Of a stretch of DNA of 64,000 bases, positions 27,736 through 36,906 are shown in pieces. How positions within the stretch are numbered: position 1 is the first letter of the stretch; each line of letters starts with the position of its first letter. The notes under the pieces are model-generated. The model ran no database searches and was not told the origin of the DNA. It worked only from the letters and a program-made list of their open reading frames with translations. The translations under genes were made by a program, and so were the position numbers. Source of the stretch: Flavobacteriales bacterium UBA2669 (lineage in GTDB: Bacteria > Bacteroidota > Bacteroidia > Flavobacteriales_E > Vicingaceae); assembly GCA_002359215.1 (NCBI GenBank), contig DEMN01000005.1, forward strand, positions 1 through 64,000. Direction: 5' to 3'.

Positions 27736-28949
27736 ACCACCTCAGCAACCACAAAGGTACTGCCCCCAATAAAAATCATATCTTGGGCAGTAGCATTTTT
27801 TTGAGCTGCTTGGTAAGCTGCTTCAACAGATGGAAAAGTTGTGCCTGACAAACCAACTGTTGTTGCTTTTTCTGCCAAAATATATACCTCTAACGCTCTT
27901 GGTATGTTAGCCTGACAAAAATAATAAATCGCATGTTTAGGCAATAATTGAAGAATATTGGTTATATCTTTATCGTTTACCACTCCCAACACAAAGTGTA
28001 ATTTCTCATAGTCTTGCTCAGCTAATTGAGCTAAAATTAATTTTATTCCTGCTTCATTATGTCCCGTATCACAAACCATTAGTGGTTGCTTATTTAACAC
28101 TTGCCATCTTCCCATTAATCCTGTATTATTTACCACATTTTGTAAACCATTTATAATGTGGTTTTCAGTAATGTCCCAACCTAATTGTTGAAGAGTTTGA
28201 ATAGTCGCCACTACTGTTCTTTTATTCTTTTGCTGATACACTCCTTTCAAATCGCTTTCATATACTTGAATTGAACTTTCATCTGCAAATTGTATGGGAG
28301 CGTTCAATTGTTTGGCTTTTTCAATAAAAACAGGCTTTATTTCAGGTTGCGTTTCACCAATAACTACAGGAATAGTTGATTTTATTATCCCTGCTTTTTC
28401 AGCTGCAATTTTAGTTAAAGTATCTCCTAAAAACTGTGTGTGATCCATACTGATATTAGTAATTACAGCCACTTCAGGAGTAACTATATTGGTAGAATCG
28501 AGTCTGCCCCCCAAACCGGTTTCTACAATAGCGATATCTACTTTTTGATTGGCAAAATAATGAAACGCCAACCCTACTGTCCATTCAAAAAAAGAAAGCT
28601 GTATTTTTTCAAATTCATTTTTGTATTCCTTAACAAAGTCAATGACTTCATTTTCTGAAATCATAGCTCCGTTAATTTTTATACGCTCTCTAAAGTCCTT
28701 TAAATGAGGAGATGTGTAAAGCCCCACTTTATAACCCGCTTCTTGTAAAACAGATGCCAACATATGAGAAGTTGAGCCTTTTCCGTTCGTTCCTGCTATA
28801 TGTACTGACTTAAATTGTTTTTCAGGATGATTTAATATTTCACTCAAACGATAGGTATTATCTAAATTGGCTTTATAAGCTGCATTTCCAATACGTTGAT
28901 ACATGGGAAGCTGACCAAAAAGATAATCGAGTGTTTCAGGGTAATTCAT
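27732..28949 (-). CDS. folC: Folylpolyglutamate / dihydrofolate synthase
   Basis: A 405-residue Mur-ligase-family enzyme that adds glutamate to folates, and in many bacteria also to dihydropteroate. Visible blocks are HIAGTNGKGSTSHMLAS (P-loop), GLYTSPHLKDFRERI, ETGLGGRLDSTN and ITNISMDHTQFLG. The C-terminal domain has CDTGHNEAGI. Start ATG shares its A with the TAA stop of the TonB-like gene (TAATG), so translation is probably coupled to the ExbB-ExbD-TonB operon. The 3' end overlaps the convergent hydrolase by 4 bp. Confidence 0.94.
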   Translation of the reverse strand: MNYPETLDYLFGQLPMYQRIGNAAYKANLDNTYRLSEILNHPEKQFKSVHIAGTNGKGSTSHMLASVLQEAGYKVGLYTSPHLKDFRERIKINGAMISENEVIDFVKEYKNEFEKIQLSFFEWTVGLAFHYFANQKVDIAIVETGLGGRLDSTNIVTPEVAVITNISMDHTQFLGDTLTKIAAEKAGIIKSTIPVVIGETQPEIKPVFIEKAKQLNAPIQFADESSIQVYESDLKGVYQQKNKRTVVATIQTLQQLGWDITENHIINGLQNVVNNTGLMGRWQVLNKQPLMVCDTGHNEAGIKLILAQLAEQDYEKLHFVLGVVNDKDITNILQLLPKHAIYYFCQANIPRALEVYILAEKATTVGLSGTTFPSVEAAYQAAQKNATAQDMIFIGGSTFVVAEVV

Positions 28950-29731
28950 TAATTAAGAATGTAAACAAAAGTCATGGTGCCTTTTTGCTCGGCAGGAGCA
29001 TCTGCTTTTACATTGAAACGAGCTTCTAGTGCTGCTTCTTTAGAAATTTTATACAAGGTAGGATTAGTAGTGCTAGAACCTCTTGCTCCAGGTGTTGCTC
29101 TAATCACTTTTCCGTTTTTATCCACCACAATTTCTACTACTACTTTTCCATCTTCTTGTGTTGGATTATTGGGTTTTTTCACCTTTACCATCGACCTTCC
29201 AGCCAAAGAAAAGTCAACACCATTACCTGTGCCTCCACCTGTATAATTAGTACTGTTAGGGTCACCACTTTCATCACCCTGATCTCCAGGAGTACTTGTA
29301 TTGCCATCTCCAGTAGAATTGTTATTAGGGTTGTTCAAAGCATTTAAAGCATTAGATAAATTTTCATCTACTGTTTGCTCTGTTTGTTGCGTTGTTGTAT
29401 TTTGATTAGTGGTAGTAGTCGTATTTTGCGAAGCATTCATTTCTACAGATTCTTCCGTAGTTGTTAATGCATTTTCTTGAGCTGAACTTGGCGTAGTGGT
29501 TTCGCTTGTGGTAGCATTTTCAGAGCTAGTAGTATTTTCTGTTGAAGAAGGCTGAACATCTCCCATTCCTTCATCTGAAGTTCCAAAATTAATCACCATC
29601 CCTCCTGCATTTTCCTCAGGTGGGTCTTGGTAAGTCATTCCAAATTGAATAAATAGCAATAACAACAGCAAGTGAAACAAAATCGTTCCGATTACTCCGG
29701 CTCTACTATTTTTTTCTTGTAAGATTTCCAT
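28949..29731 (-). CDS. tonB: TonB-family energy transducer
   Basis: A 260-residue protein with one N-terminal membrane helix (VIGTILFHLLLLLLFIQFG, about 13-31), a long Ser/Thr/Asn/Gln-rich periplasmic linker (about 60-165) and a TonB-like C-terminal domain (GKVVVEIVVDKNGKVIRA, KEAALEARFN). The linker uses Thr/Asn repeats rather than the Pro/Lys-rich spacer of enterobacterial TonB. It couples the proton-driven ExbB/ExbD motor to outer-membrane receptors. Gene order exbB-exbD-tonB-folC on the minus strand supports the call. Confidence 0.88.
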   Translation of the reverse strand: MEILQEKNSRAGVIGTILFHLLLLLLFIQFGMTYQDPPEENAGGMVINFGTSDEGMGDVQPSSTENTTSSENATTSETTTPSSAQENALTTTEESVEMNASQNTTTTTNQNTTTQQTEQTVDENLSNALNALNNPNNNSTGDGNTSTPGDQGDESGDPNSTNYTGGGTGNGVDFSLAGRSMVKVKKPNNPTQEDGKVVVEIVVDKNGKVIRATPGARGSSTTNPTLYKISKEAALEARFNVKADAPAEQKGTMTFVYILN

Positions 29732-29770
29732 TTATTCTGCTTGATGCATTAATTTTATTTATTCCATAAA

Positions 29771-30163
29771 TTATTTTGGTGATGTTGCTAAAACCAATTT
29801 CAATTTATTTCTGTTAGCAATATCCATAATTACCACCACATTTTCTATCGGCACGCTTTTTTCTGCTCGCAATATAATACCCGGATTTTCTTCATTAGCC
29901 GTATGCGATAATAATAAAGTTTCTAACTCTTCAACAGCTACCTCATCTTTATTTACATAATACCTTAAATCTTCAGTAATACTAACGTTTACCGTCTGCG
30001 GACGAGGAGCAGAATGACTTGCTTTAGGTAAAACAACATCCAAGGCGTTAGGACTAATTAATGTAGATGCTATGATAAAAAACACCAATAACAAAAACAC
30101 AATATCTGTCATACTCGACATATTGAAATTGGTATTTACTTTATTTTTTGAACGTATAGCCAT
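29771..30163 (-). CDS. exbD: ExbD/TolR-type biopolymer transport protein
   Basis: A 130-residue protein with a single membrane helix near residues 17-39 (DIVFLLLVFFIIASTLISPN) that includes the conserved proton-carrying Asp (MTDIVF). A periplasmic domain follows (VLPKASHSAP, GIILRAEKSVPIENVVVIMD). It forms the motor stator with ExbB. The gene is 39 bp from tonB and about 116 bp from exbB; that gap contains a dispersed repeat. Confidence 0.93.
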   Translation of the reverse strand: MAIRSKNKVNTNFNMSSMTDIVFLLLVFFIIASTLISPNALDVVLPKASHSAPRPQTVNVSITEDLRYYVNKDEVAVEELETLLLSHTANEENPGIILRAEKSVPIENVVVIMDIANRNKLKLVLATSPK

Positions 30164-30220
30164 GTTGGTTATTTGTTAATCGTTATTTGTTATTTTAACT
30201 TCATTGAACTCACAAGTTCG

Positions 30221-30250
30221 TTTCTCGCAAAGACGCCAAGACGCTAAAAA
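30221..30250. repeat. Dispersed repeat, copy A (CGCAAAGACGC type)
   Basis: TTTCTCGCAAAGACGCCAAG with ACGCTAAAAA closely matches 39465-39495. A second motif, TTGTTAATCGTTATT, is found nearby at 30173-30187 here and at 39500-39514 there, on the other side of the core. It lies between exbB and exbD. Confidence 0.8.
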
Positions 30251-30279
30251 ATGTTATTTGTCTAATTTTAAATTTTCAA

Positions 30280-30996
30280 TTAATTAGCTGGTTCATGCAA
30301 AATATCTAAAAACTCAGTTGTTCTTGCTTCCATAATAAAAACAATTTTTTCCACTTTTGCTACCAACGTATTATAACCAATGTAAGCAACAATACCTACA
30401 ATAAGTCCGGCTACGGTAGTTGTCATGGCTGTAAAAATTCCCTCCGAAAGGGTATTTAGATCAACACCTCCACCACCTTTAGACATTTCGTGGAAAACCA
30501 AAATCATCCCTATAACTGTCCCTAAGAAACCAATCATTGGTGCTGCACCAGAGATAGTTGCCAACGTAGATAAGTTTTTTTCTAACTTGTTTAATTCTAA
30601 TTTTCCAGTATTTTCTACGGCTGTTCCTATATCACTTAGTGGTTTACCGATTCTGGAAATTCCTTTTTCTATCATTTTTGCAATTGGCGAAGCATTAGAT
30701 TTACATAACGTTTTAGCTGCATCCATCTTACCTTCATGAATAAAATCTTTAATCTGATTCATAAAGTTAGCGTCTTCTTTACTGGCTTTTTTAATAGCTA
30801 AGTATCTTTCTATTATAATATAAACTGCTAGTATAGATAATATCAACAGCGTTATCATAATAATTGCTCCACCTATTCCACCGGAGCTTACCAATTCCCA
30901 TATAGAAAGTGTTTTTTCTTCAGAAACTGCTTCTTGAACTACTGCTGAAGTGGTGTCTGCAGCTACATTAATTTGTAATAAAATATTATTCATCAT
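30280..30996 (-). CDS. exbB: ExbB/TolQ/MotA-type proton channel
   Basis: A 238-residue inner-membrane protein with three membrane helices at about 38-60 (GGAIIMITLLILSILAVYII), 145-170 and 185-215. The family signature is clear: GAAPMIGFLGTVIGMILVFHEM and LSEGIFTAMTTTVAGLIVGI. The N-terminal extension (LQINVAADTTSAVVQEAV) is typical for Bacteroidota. It forms the motor with ExbD and TonB. Start is the first of two tandem ATG codons. Confidence 0.93.
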   Translation of the reverse strand: MMNNILLQINVAADTTSAVVQEAVSEEKTLSIWELVSSGGIGGAIIMITLLILSILAVYIIIERYLAIKKASKEDANFMNQIKDFIHEGKMDAAKTLCKSNASPIAKMIEKGISRIGKPLSDIGTAVENTGKLELNKLEKNLSTLATISGAAPMIGFLGTVIGMILVFHEMSKGGGGVDLNTLSEGIFTAMTTTVAGLIVGIVAYIGYNTLVAKVEKIVFIMEARTTEFLDILHEPAN

Positions 30997-31125
30997 AATT
31001 ATAGATTTTATAGTGCTAAAATACGGTTGATTATAAGCTTAGAGATAGTTAAAAAATGTAATTTGTAAACAGCTAACTGTTAGCTTTTATTGCCCAGAAT
31101 TTCTTAAATATTATAAAAAAAGCAA

Positions 31126-32547
31126 CTATTTACGCTCAAACAACTGTATAAAAACTGTGGGCGAACGCAATTCATGAACAAGTCTGTATCTTGAATATAA
31201 AGCATCTAACTCTGCATCACTAAAACCATTAAACACATTGGAATAGAGTATATAATTGTCTTTACCTATATTTTTTGATTTGAATAAACGAATATCTTTT
31301 TCCATAAAAATGATAGCATGATTTCCTAAAATTGGAAAAGCTGTCCCTACTTCATAATATGGAATTTCATTATCATCTAAATAATTATTCATCTCTAATT
31401 GTAAATCATAAAAAGGCAAATGAGCCAAACTTGCATCCCAACCTTGAGCAATCTTATTAGGATACACCCAAAAATTTCCCACTAAAAGTGAGACTGTCAA
31501 TACTCCAAAAAGGCTCTTTTTAACTACCGAAGAACTTATGACTTTATCCAAATAATAACCAACCGCTAACAAAATCAATAAATATAAAGGCAGTAAATAT
31601 CTATGTCCGGTAAGTTGCTGAAAGTACAAAAATGGAATAATGAAAATAATTGCACTCACCAATATCAATATTAATAATTGTATTGATTTTGATTCTCTCA
31701 ACAACATTTTTCTATACATTACTGCCATAATTAAGAGAACTAATATTGCTAGCACTCTTCCAAAATCTACTATTCGCCAAGCAAATATTCCTATGTTATA
31801 CAACGCTCCGTTAAAATCATTAGCAATTCTACCTTCTTCCCAAGCAGAATCTGGATGCGACCAAAACCAACCTGTTGCTTTATAATGATAAAAATGATAA
31901 CTTAAAAATAGTAAAAACGGAAAAACATAAAACAATGATTTCATTAATAAAAGATGTAATGGAAAACCTCTAAAATGCTGTTTTCTTAATGAAAAAATAA
32001 AGTCTATTAAGAAAATGGCAAATGCTGCCACTACCCCTCTCATACTAATTAAAAACAAACCTATTAGAGCCAGCATTAAAAGTGTTTTTCTATTTTCAAA
32101 AACAGCATTAAGTGCCAATAAAAAACAAAAAAGCAACACAATATCTGGAGAAACCATTGCTGCCTGACTCAAAAAAGTAGGATCAACCAATATTAATAAC
32201 ATTGTTAGTACCAACACATAAGAAGTACCAATAAACCGTTTTGCTAATAAATAAACCTGATAAACTATTCCTAATAAAAACGGGAACATAGCAAAATGAG
32301 CTACCAAAAGTGATTTACCAAAAAACTGCCACATTTTAGCTATATACATTGCCAATAATGGTACATGCCCCGTATCAATCTGGTTAGGAAGAATAAAAGA
32401 ACGAAAATTATTTTCATAAAAAAAAGTTGCTGGAGCAGCAACTAAATTAATGGTATCCCAAAAAAAGAAATTATTGGAAACATAAGCCGTAAAGAGTATA
32501 AAAAACAGAAAAAATGGAACTACTATTTGAATTTTTCGACTAATCAT
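31126..32547 (-). CDS. GT39-like polytopic membrane glycosyltransferase
   Basis: A 473-residue protein with about ten to eleven membrane helices. The first periplasmic loop holds FFWDTINLVAAPA and NQIDTGHVPLLAMYIAKMW, matching the acidic DxxHPPL-type loop of the GT-C (ArnT/PMT/GT39) group, which moves sugars from polyprenyl-phosphate donors on the outer face of the inner membrane. The donor and acceptor are unknown. The C-terminal 100 residues form a soluble periplasmic domain. Start ATG. The gene ends about 130 bp before exbB. Confidence 0.72.
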   Translation of the reverse strand: MISRKIQIVVPFFLFFILFTAYVSNNFFFWDTINLVAAPATFFYENNFRSFILPNQIDTGHVPLLAMYIAKMWQFFGKSLLVAHFAMFPFLLGIVYQVYLLAKRFIGTSYVLVLTMLLILVDPTFLSQAAMVSPDIVLLFCFLLALNAVFENRKTLLMLALIGLFLISMRGVVAAFAIFLIDFIFSLRKQHFRGFPLHLLLMKSLFYVFPFLLFLSYHFYHYKATGWFWSHPDSAWEEGRIANDFNGALYNIGIFAWRIVDFGRVLAILVLLIMAVMYRKMLLRESKSIQLLILILVSAIIFIIPFLYFQQLTGHRYLLPLYLLILLAVGYYLDKVISSSVVKKSLFGVLTVSLLVGNFWVYPNKIAQGWDASLAHLPFYDLQLEMNNYLDDNEIPYYEVGTAFPILGNHAIIFMEKDIRLFKSKNIGKDNYILYSNVFNGFSDAELDALYSRYRLVHELRSPTVFIQLFERK

Positions 32548-32558
32548 TTTTGGGATAA

Positions 32559-33122
32559 TTACCGCCCAAAACTACTTATTTTTTTAGTTACGATATTAAA
32601 TCCCAGTCCGAATGATAAACGAATTTCATTTATAGGATAAGGAGGTAGATTAGACAAATGTTTACCCGATACAAAACGCGCATCTATAAACAAATGAAAC
32701 CATTTAGCTGCAAAATAATTAAATCCTGCTACAGCAGAAACCAGAGGCGTTGTTTCCGTTTTGGTAGTTCCATTATACCGTGTGGCAGCTAATCCCGGCT
32801 GAATACCTATATAAGGTACAAAATTGGATTTTTTACTGAAATGATACGCCATTCCTGCAAACAATTGATGGTTAACGTCCAAACTGTTTTCTTCATTTTC
32901 TAGGAAGAAATAAGTATCTCCACGTGTGGTTAAAAATGAATGTATAAAATATTCTAAATTTCCGTGCAAAAAAATGTTGTTTTCATTTCTATCGGTAGAT
33001 TTTCCCATGCCTATTGTTCCTTGAAAACGCAACAACCCTTCTTTTACAACTATATCGCTAGTTTGAGAAAATAAATTCATTCCACAAAAAACAAGTACAA
33101 TAACTAACACTTTTTTTACCAT
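32559..33122 (-). CDS. Small outer-membrane beta-barrel protein
   Basis: A 187-residue protein with a signal peptide (VLVIVLVFCGMNLFSQ) and alternating strands such as FLHGNLEYFIHSFL, YHFSKKSNFVPYIGIQPG and KWFHLFIDARFVSG, ending in an aromatic-rich strand EIRLSFGLGFNIV. This is the OmpW/OprF-like 8-strand barrel appearance. It overlaps the next barrel gene by 7 bp, so the pair is translated together and may be paralogous. Confidence 0.75.
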   Translation of the reverse strand: MVKKVLVIVLVFCGMNLFSQTSDIVVKEGLLRFQGTIGMGKSTDRNENNIFLHGNLEYFIHSFLTTRGDTYFFLENEENSLDVNHQLFAGMAYHFSKKSNFVPYIGIQPGLAATRYNGTTKTETTPLVSAVAGFNYFAAKWFHLFIDARFVSGKHLSNLPPYPINEIRLSFGLGFNIVTKKISSFGR

Positions 33123-33766
33123 AGTTGAGCAATTTTAAAATTAACACTTAGGGTAAATAACAAATGACCTTCCAACGAAAACCCACTATGACCTTCTTTT
33201 GCTATATGAATTTCTTTCACACCATTGTGTTCGTGCGTTTCTGCATGAACATCGCTTCCTAAATGCATCATATACTGACTTGACAATGATATATCAACTA
33301 TTTCGGAAAGGTTAATATGCGTACCCAAACCAACTTGTGTTGCCGAACTCAATCTAGAAACTGTTTGCGGTGGATTTGAAGTATAAATATTATAAGTAGT
33401 TCTTACTTTGGTATAATCAAAACAATGTCCTGCTAACACATAAGGAACCAACTTTGCTTTGGTTTTAAACGGATAAATCATTACCGACCAGCCAATGTGA
33501 TAATCGTTACGAGTAGCCAATCCATCAATATCTTCATTAATAAAATCAGCAAACCATTCCGTATTTATTCTATTACTAACTCGTATTCTAAACTGACCTC
33601 CAAATCCAACGCCTAAATTTTCAGTTGCTCCAAAAGTGCTAAAGGTATTTCTTACTCCTAAAGAAAATATTCCTGATTCTTTTTTATCACCTGAAGGACT
33701 TATATCTTCTTGTGCATAAAAAGTTATTGGAAATAATAAGGCTATAAATAAAATGAATTTGCTCAT
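33116..33766 (-). CDS. Outer-membrane beta-barrel protein
   Basis: A 216-residue protein with a signal peptide (MSKFILFIALLFPITFYAQ) and barrel-like strands (FGGQFRIRVSNRINTEWFAD, YHIGWSVMIYPF, LVPYVLAGHCFDY). A His-rich loop (HLGSDVHAETHEHNG) could bind metal, which is an inference. It ends in LLFTLSVNFKIAQLW. The open frame begins 9 bp earlier with TTG; the ATG at 33766 begins the signal peptide. It overlaps the following barrel gene by 7 bp. Confidence 0.75.
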   Translation of the reverse strand: MSKFILFIALLFPITFYAQEDISPSGDKKESGIFSLGVRNTFSTFGATENLGVGFGGQFRIRVSNRINTEWFADFINEDIDGLATRNDYHIGWSVMIYPFKTKAKLVPYVLAGHCFDYTKVRTTYNIYTSNPPQTVSRLSSATQVGLGTHINLSEIVDISLSSQYMMHLGSDVHAETHEHNGVKEIHIAKEGHSGFSLEGHLLFTLSVNFKIAQLW

Positions 33767-33826
33767 ACGTTTCAAAAATAATATAAATAACGTTTATATT
33801 ACTAAAAGATTATCTTGAAAATTATT

Positions 33827-33858
33827 TTTGGCTCTAATAAACAAATAGACTACTTTTG
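33827..33858 (+). promoter_or_regulatory. Bacteroidota-type promoter
   Basis: TTTG at 33827-33830, a 20-bp spacer and TACTTTTG at 33851-33858 match the -33/-7 consensus (TTTG, TAnnTTTG) of the Bacteroidota primary sigma factor. It lies 28 bp before the ATG of the HYR/glycine-rich T9SS protein. Confidence 0.7.
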
Positions 33859-33886
33859 GAAAATAATCATTTAAACTTTTAAAAAC

Positions 33887-35467
33887 ATGAAAAAATCTTT
33901 ACTAAAAATTATTTTAGGTGTGTTTACCTTAACATTTGGACTTAATGCTAGTGCACAATGTCCAACAATCACGTGCCCTTCAGACACAACAATTAATAAT
34001 GATCAAGGGGATTGTGGTGCTATTTTTAACTATACATCTCCAACTGGAATTGACTTATGTGCTAATGGTTCTCAAACATTTAGCTACACAGGTGCTGTTC
34101 AAACTTTCACAGTTCCCGCAGGAGTAACCTCTATTTCAATTCAAGCTTATGGTGCTCAAGGAGGAGATAATGGAACATGGCTTGGTGGACAAGGAGGATA
34201 TGCGGCAGGAGATTTAGCTGTAACACCTGGTCAGGTCTTAAACATATATGTTGGAAGCAAAGGATCTAATGGAACTGGAAGTGCGGCAAATTGTGGATCA
34301 CAAGGAGGGTTTAATGGTGGCGGAAACACAGGAGCTACATGTTGTAGTAATGCTGGTGGCGGTGCCGGAGCTGGTGGTGGTGCCTCTGATGTTAGACTAG
34401 CTGGAAATACTTTGAATGATAGAGTTATTGTTGCTGCTGGAGGTGGTGGTGCCGGAGATAACGAAAATGGTGCTAACGGTGGTGGTTTAATAGGCGATGA
34501 TGGTGGTACTTATAACGGAGTAACCTCAACAGGAGGTACCCAAACAACAGGAGGTTTAGCTGGAGGAACTTTCTTCCCAAGCCACACATGCTCACCCGCA
34601 ACAGATGGAAGTTTTGGAATTGGAGGAGATGGAGACGCTAACGATGGTGGCGGTGGCGGTGGCGGCTGGTACGGTGGTGGCGGTGGAGCCAACAACGCAC
34701 ATGGTGCCGGTGGATCTTCTTATATAGGTGGGGTAACTAATAGCACAACTACTTCAGGAGGTAGAACAGGAGATGGTGAAGTAATTATTAGTTATGCTGG
34801 AGCACCAGTAAGTACAAGCCAAACTACAGGCTTAGGAACTGGTGTTAGCTACCCTATAGGTATCACAACTAATACTTTTGTAGCTACTAATAACTTTGGA
34901 TCTGCTACATGTAGTTTTAATGTTACTGTTGTAGATGTAGAAGCACCAACTATTTCTTGTCCAGGTGACACAACACTATGTGACACAACTGCAACAACAA
35001 TAAACAATATTGCTCCTGTTACAGCTGATAACTGTTCTGGAGAAACTGTAAGCTACATATTAACTGGAGCTACTACAGGCTCTGGAACAGGAGATGCTAG
35101 TGGAACCACTTTCAATAATGGTGTAACTACCGTTAAGTATATTGTTGCTGATACTTCTGGAAACTTAGATAGCTGTACTTTTAATGTAGAAATATTAACT
35201 TGCGTAGGAATTAATGAAAATCAAGATTTACAAGGAATAGATATTTTCCCAAATCCTGCAACAGATTTTGTTACTGTTCAGGTTAATGAAAACTATTCTT
35301 CACTTAATGTATCTTTAACTTCTATCGAAGGTAAAGTCGTTTTTCAACAAACAAATATGACTGAGAAAACATTAAAAATTGACATCTCTAATTTTGACAA
35401 TGGAGTTTACTTCTTAAAAGTAACTAATGGTACAAAATCTAATGATTATAAAATAATAAAAAATTAA
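33887..35467 (+). CDS. T9SS protein, HYR domain split by a Gly-rich domain
   Basis: A 526-residue exported protein. After the signal peptide (ending NASAQ) a HYR domain begins (CPSDTTINNDQGDCGAIFNY). It is interrupted at about residue 66 by a glycine-rich domain (FTVPAGVTSISIQAYGAQGG to GDGEVIISYAG, about 75-305) of the kind found beside receptor kinase ALK. HYR sequence then resumes with TGLGTGVSYPIGITTNTFVA and CSFNVTVVD. A second HYR follows (about 350-440), then a type A T9SS tail (IDIFPNPATDFVTV, SNDYKIIKN). HYR domains mediate adhesion. Preceded by a consensus promoter and followed by a strong terminator. Confidence 0.88.
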   Translation: MKKSLLKIILGVFTLTFGLNASAQCPTITCPSDTTINNDQGDCGAIFNYTSPTGIDLCANGSQTFSYTGAVQTFTVPAGVTSISIQAYGAQGGDNGTWLGGQGGYAAGDLAVTPGQVLNIYVGSKGSNGTGSAANCGSQGGFNGGGNTGATCCSNAGGGAGAGGGASDVRLAGNTLNDRVIVAAGGGGAGDNENGANGGGLIGDDGGTYNGVTSTGGTQTTGGLAGGTFFPSHTCSPATDGSFGIGGDGDANDGGGGGGGWYGGGGGANNAHGAGGSSYIGGVTNSTTTSGGRTGDGEVIISYAGAPVSTSQTTGLGTGVSYPIGITTNTFVATNNFGSATCSFNVTVVDVEAPTISCPGDTTLCDTTATTINNIAPVTADNCSGETVSYILTGATTGSGTGDASGTTFNNGVTTVKYIVADTSGNLDSCTFNVEILTCVGINENQDLQGIDIFPNPATDFVTVQVNENYSSLNVSLTSIEGKVVFQQTNMTEKTLKIDISNFDNGVYFLKVTNGTKSNDYKIIKN

Positions 35468-35482
35468 TCTATTATTTATCCC

Positions 35483-35519
35483 AAAAAAAGAGGCTATTTG
35501 ATGAATAGCCTCTTTTTTT
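35483..35519. terminator. Bidirectional terminator between convergent genes
   Basis: A perfect 16-bp stem (AAAAAAAGAGGCTATT with AATAGCCTCTTTTTTT) with a TGATG loop serves the T9SS gene on the plus strand and radA on the minus strand. It overlaps the last bases of radA. Confidence 0.93.
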
Positions 35520-36891
35520 ACCCAAACAATTTTGAAAAAATAGATTCTATTTTATTTACAAATACGATCTCTATTTTGTGTTGAGTGACATCCAACCCTT
35601 TTTGGTTATATTTAGAAACGAAAATTTTTTCAAAACCTAATTTTTCAGCTTCTGTAATACGTTGTTCTACTCTACTTATCGGTCTAATTTCTCCTGACAA
35701 CCCTACTTCAGCAGCAAAGCAATACAATGAAGGAATAGCAATGTTTTCTCCTGAAGAAAGTACTGCACTTACCACCGCTAAATCTACAGCCGGATCATCT
35801 ATTTTTAATCCTCCAGCAACATTAATAAATACATCTTTTGCTCCTAATTTAAATCCGCAACGTTTTTCCAATACTGCCAACAACATGTTTAATCGCTTGG
35901 TATCAAAACCTGTTGACGAACGTTGTGGCGTTCCATAAGCAGCAGAACTTACTAATGCCTGAATTTCTACCAACAACGGTCTGTTTCCCTCCATAGTAGC
36001 CGCAACAGCAGCCCCACTAAAGTTTTCATCACTATTACTTAATAGTATTTCCGAAGGATTATCTACTTCTCTTAATCCTGCTCCGTGCATTTCATAAATC
36101 CCTAATTCATTGGTGGAACCAAACCTATTTTTTACCGAACGCAACAGTCTGTAAATATGATTTCTATCTCCTTCAAATTGCAATACAACATCTACCATGT
36201 GTTCCAAAATTTTTGGTCCGGCAATGGTACCATCTTTGGTGATATGTCCCACCAAAAAAACAGGCGTATTGCTTTCTTTAGCATAACGCATTAATTCTGC
36301 AGTACATTCTCTTACTTGAGAAATACTTCCAGGCGATGAATCAATAGTAGCAGTATGTAAGGTTTGAATGGAATCTATCACCAAAATATCAGGAACAATT
36401 TCATTAATATGATGAAAAATATTTTGGGTGGAAGTTTCTGTCAACACATAACAGTCAGGATTTTTATTTCCTATTCTATCGGCACGCATTTTTAATTGCT
36501 GACCACTTTCTTCACCGGAAACATATAGAATTTTATGTCCTTTTAATCTTAAAGACATTTGCAACATAAGTGTTGACTTTCCGATGCCCGGATCTCCTCC
36601 AAAAAGAATTAATGAACCTGGCACCAAACCTCCTCCAAGCACACGATTAAGCTCTGTTCCCGGAAGTTTAATTCTAGGAATTTTTGCTAACTCAATAGTA
36701 TCTACAGGAAGTGGTTTGTTATTCTTTTTTATATTAAAAGAAACTTTCACCTCGTTGGGATGAGGCTTACTGATAACTTCTTCAACTATGGTGTTCCAGT
36801 CATTACAAGAAGAACATTTACCAACCCATTTAGGATATTGAGCTCCACAACTTTGGCAGAAAAAGGCTGTTTTTACTTTTGTTTTTGCCAT
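35518..36891 (-). CDS. radA: DNA repair protein RadA
   Basis: A 457-residue RecA-like ATPase that helps branch migration in homologous recombination. It has an N-terminal four-Cys zinc finger (CQSCGAQYPKWVGKCSSC), a Walker A motif GGDPGIGKST, Walker B ILVIDSIQT, the RadA-specific KNRFGSTNELGIYEM block (KNRFG) and a C-terminal Lon-protease-like domain (GGLKIDDPAVDLAVVSAVLS). Length and layout are standard. Start ATG. Confidence 0.96.
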   Translation of the reverse strand: MAKTKVKTAFFCQSCGAQYPKWVGKCSSCNDWNTIVEEVISKPHPNEVKVSFNIKKNNKPLPVDTIELAKIPRIKLPGTELNRVLGGGLVPGSLILFGGDPGIGKSTLMLQMSLRLKGHKILYVSGEESGQQLKMRADRIGNKNPDCYVLTETSTQNIFHHINEIVPDILVIDSIQTLHTATIDSSPGSISQVRECTAELMRYAKESNTPVFLVGHITKDGTIAGPKILEHMVDVVLQFEGDRNHIYRLLRSVKNRFGSTNELGIYEMHGAGLREVDNPSEILLSNSDENFSGAAVAATMEGNRPLLVEIQALVSSAAYGTPQRSSTGFDTKRLNMLLAVLEKRCGFKLGAKDVFINVAGGLKIDDPAVDLAVVSAVLSSGENIAIPSLYCFAAEVGLSGEIRPISRVEQRITEAEKLGFEKIFVSKYNQKGLDVTQHKIEIVFVNKIESIFSKLFG

Positions 36892-36906
36892 AGCGTGTCA
36901 CTTGTA

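Noticed and set aside
34510..34695. Proline-rich minus-strand ORF
   Set aside because: It is the complement of the glycine-codon tract in the HYR/glycine-rich protein; Gly codons GGN read as Pro codons on the other strand.
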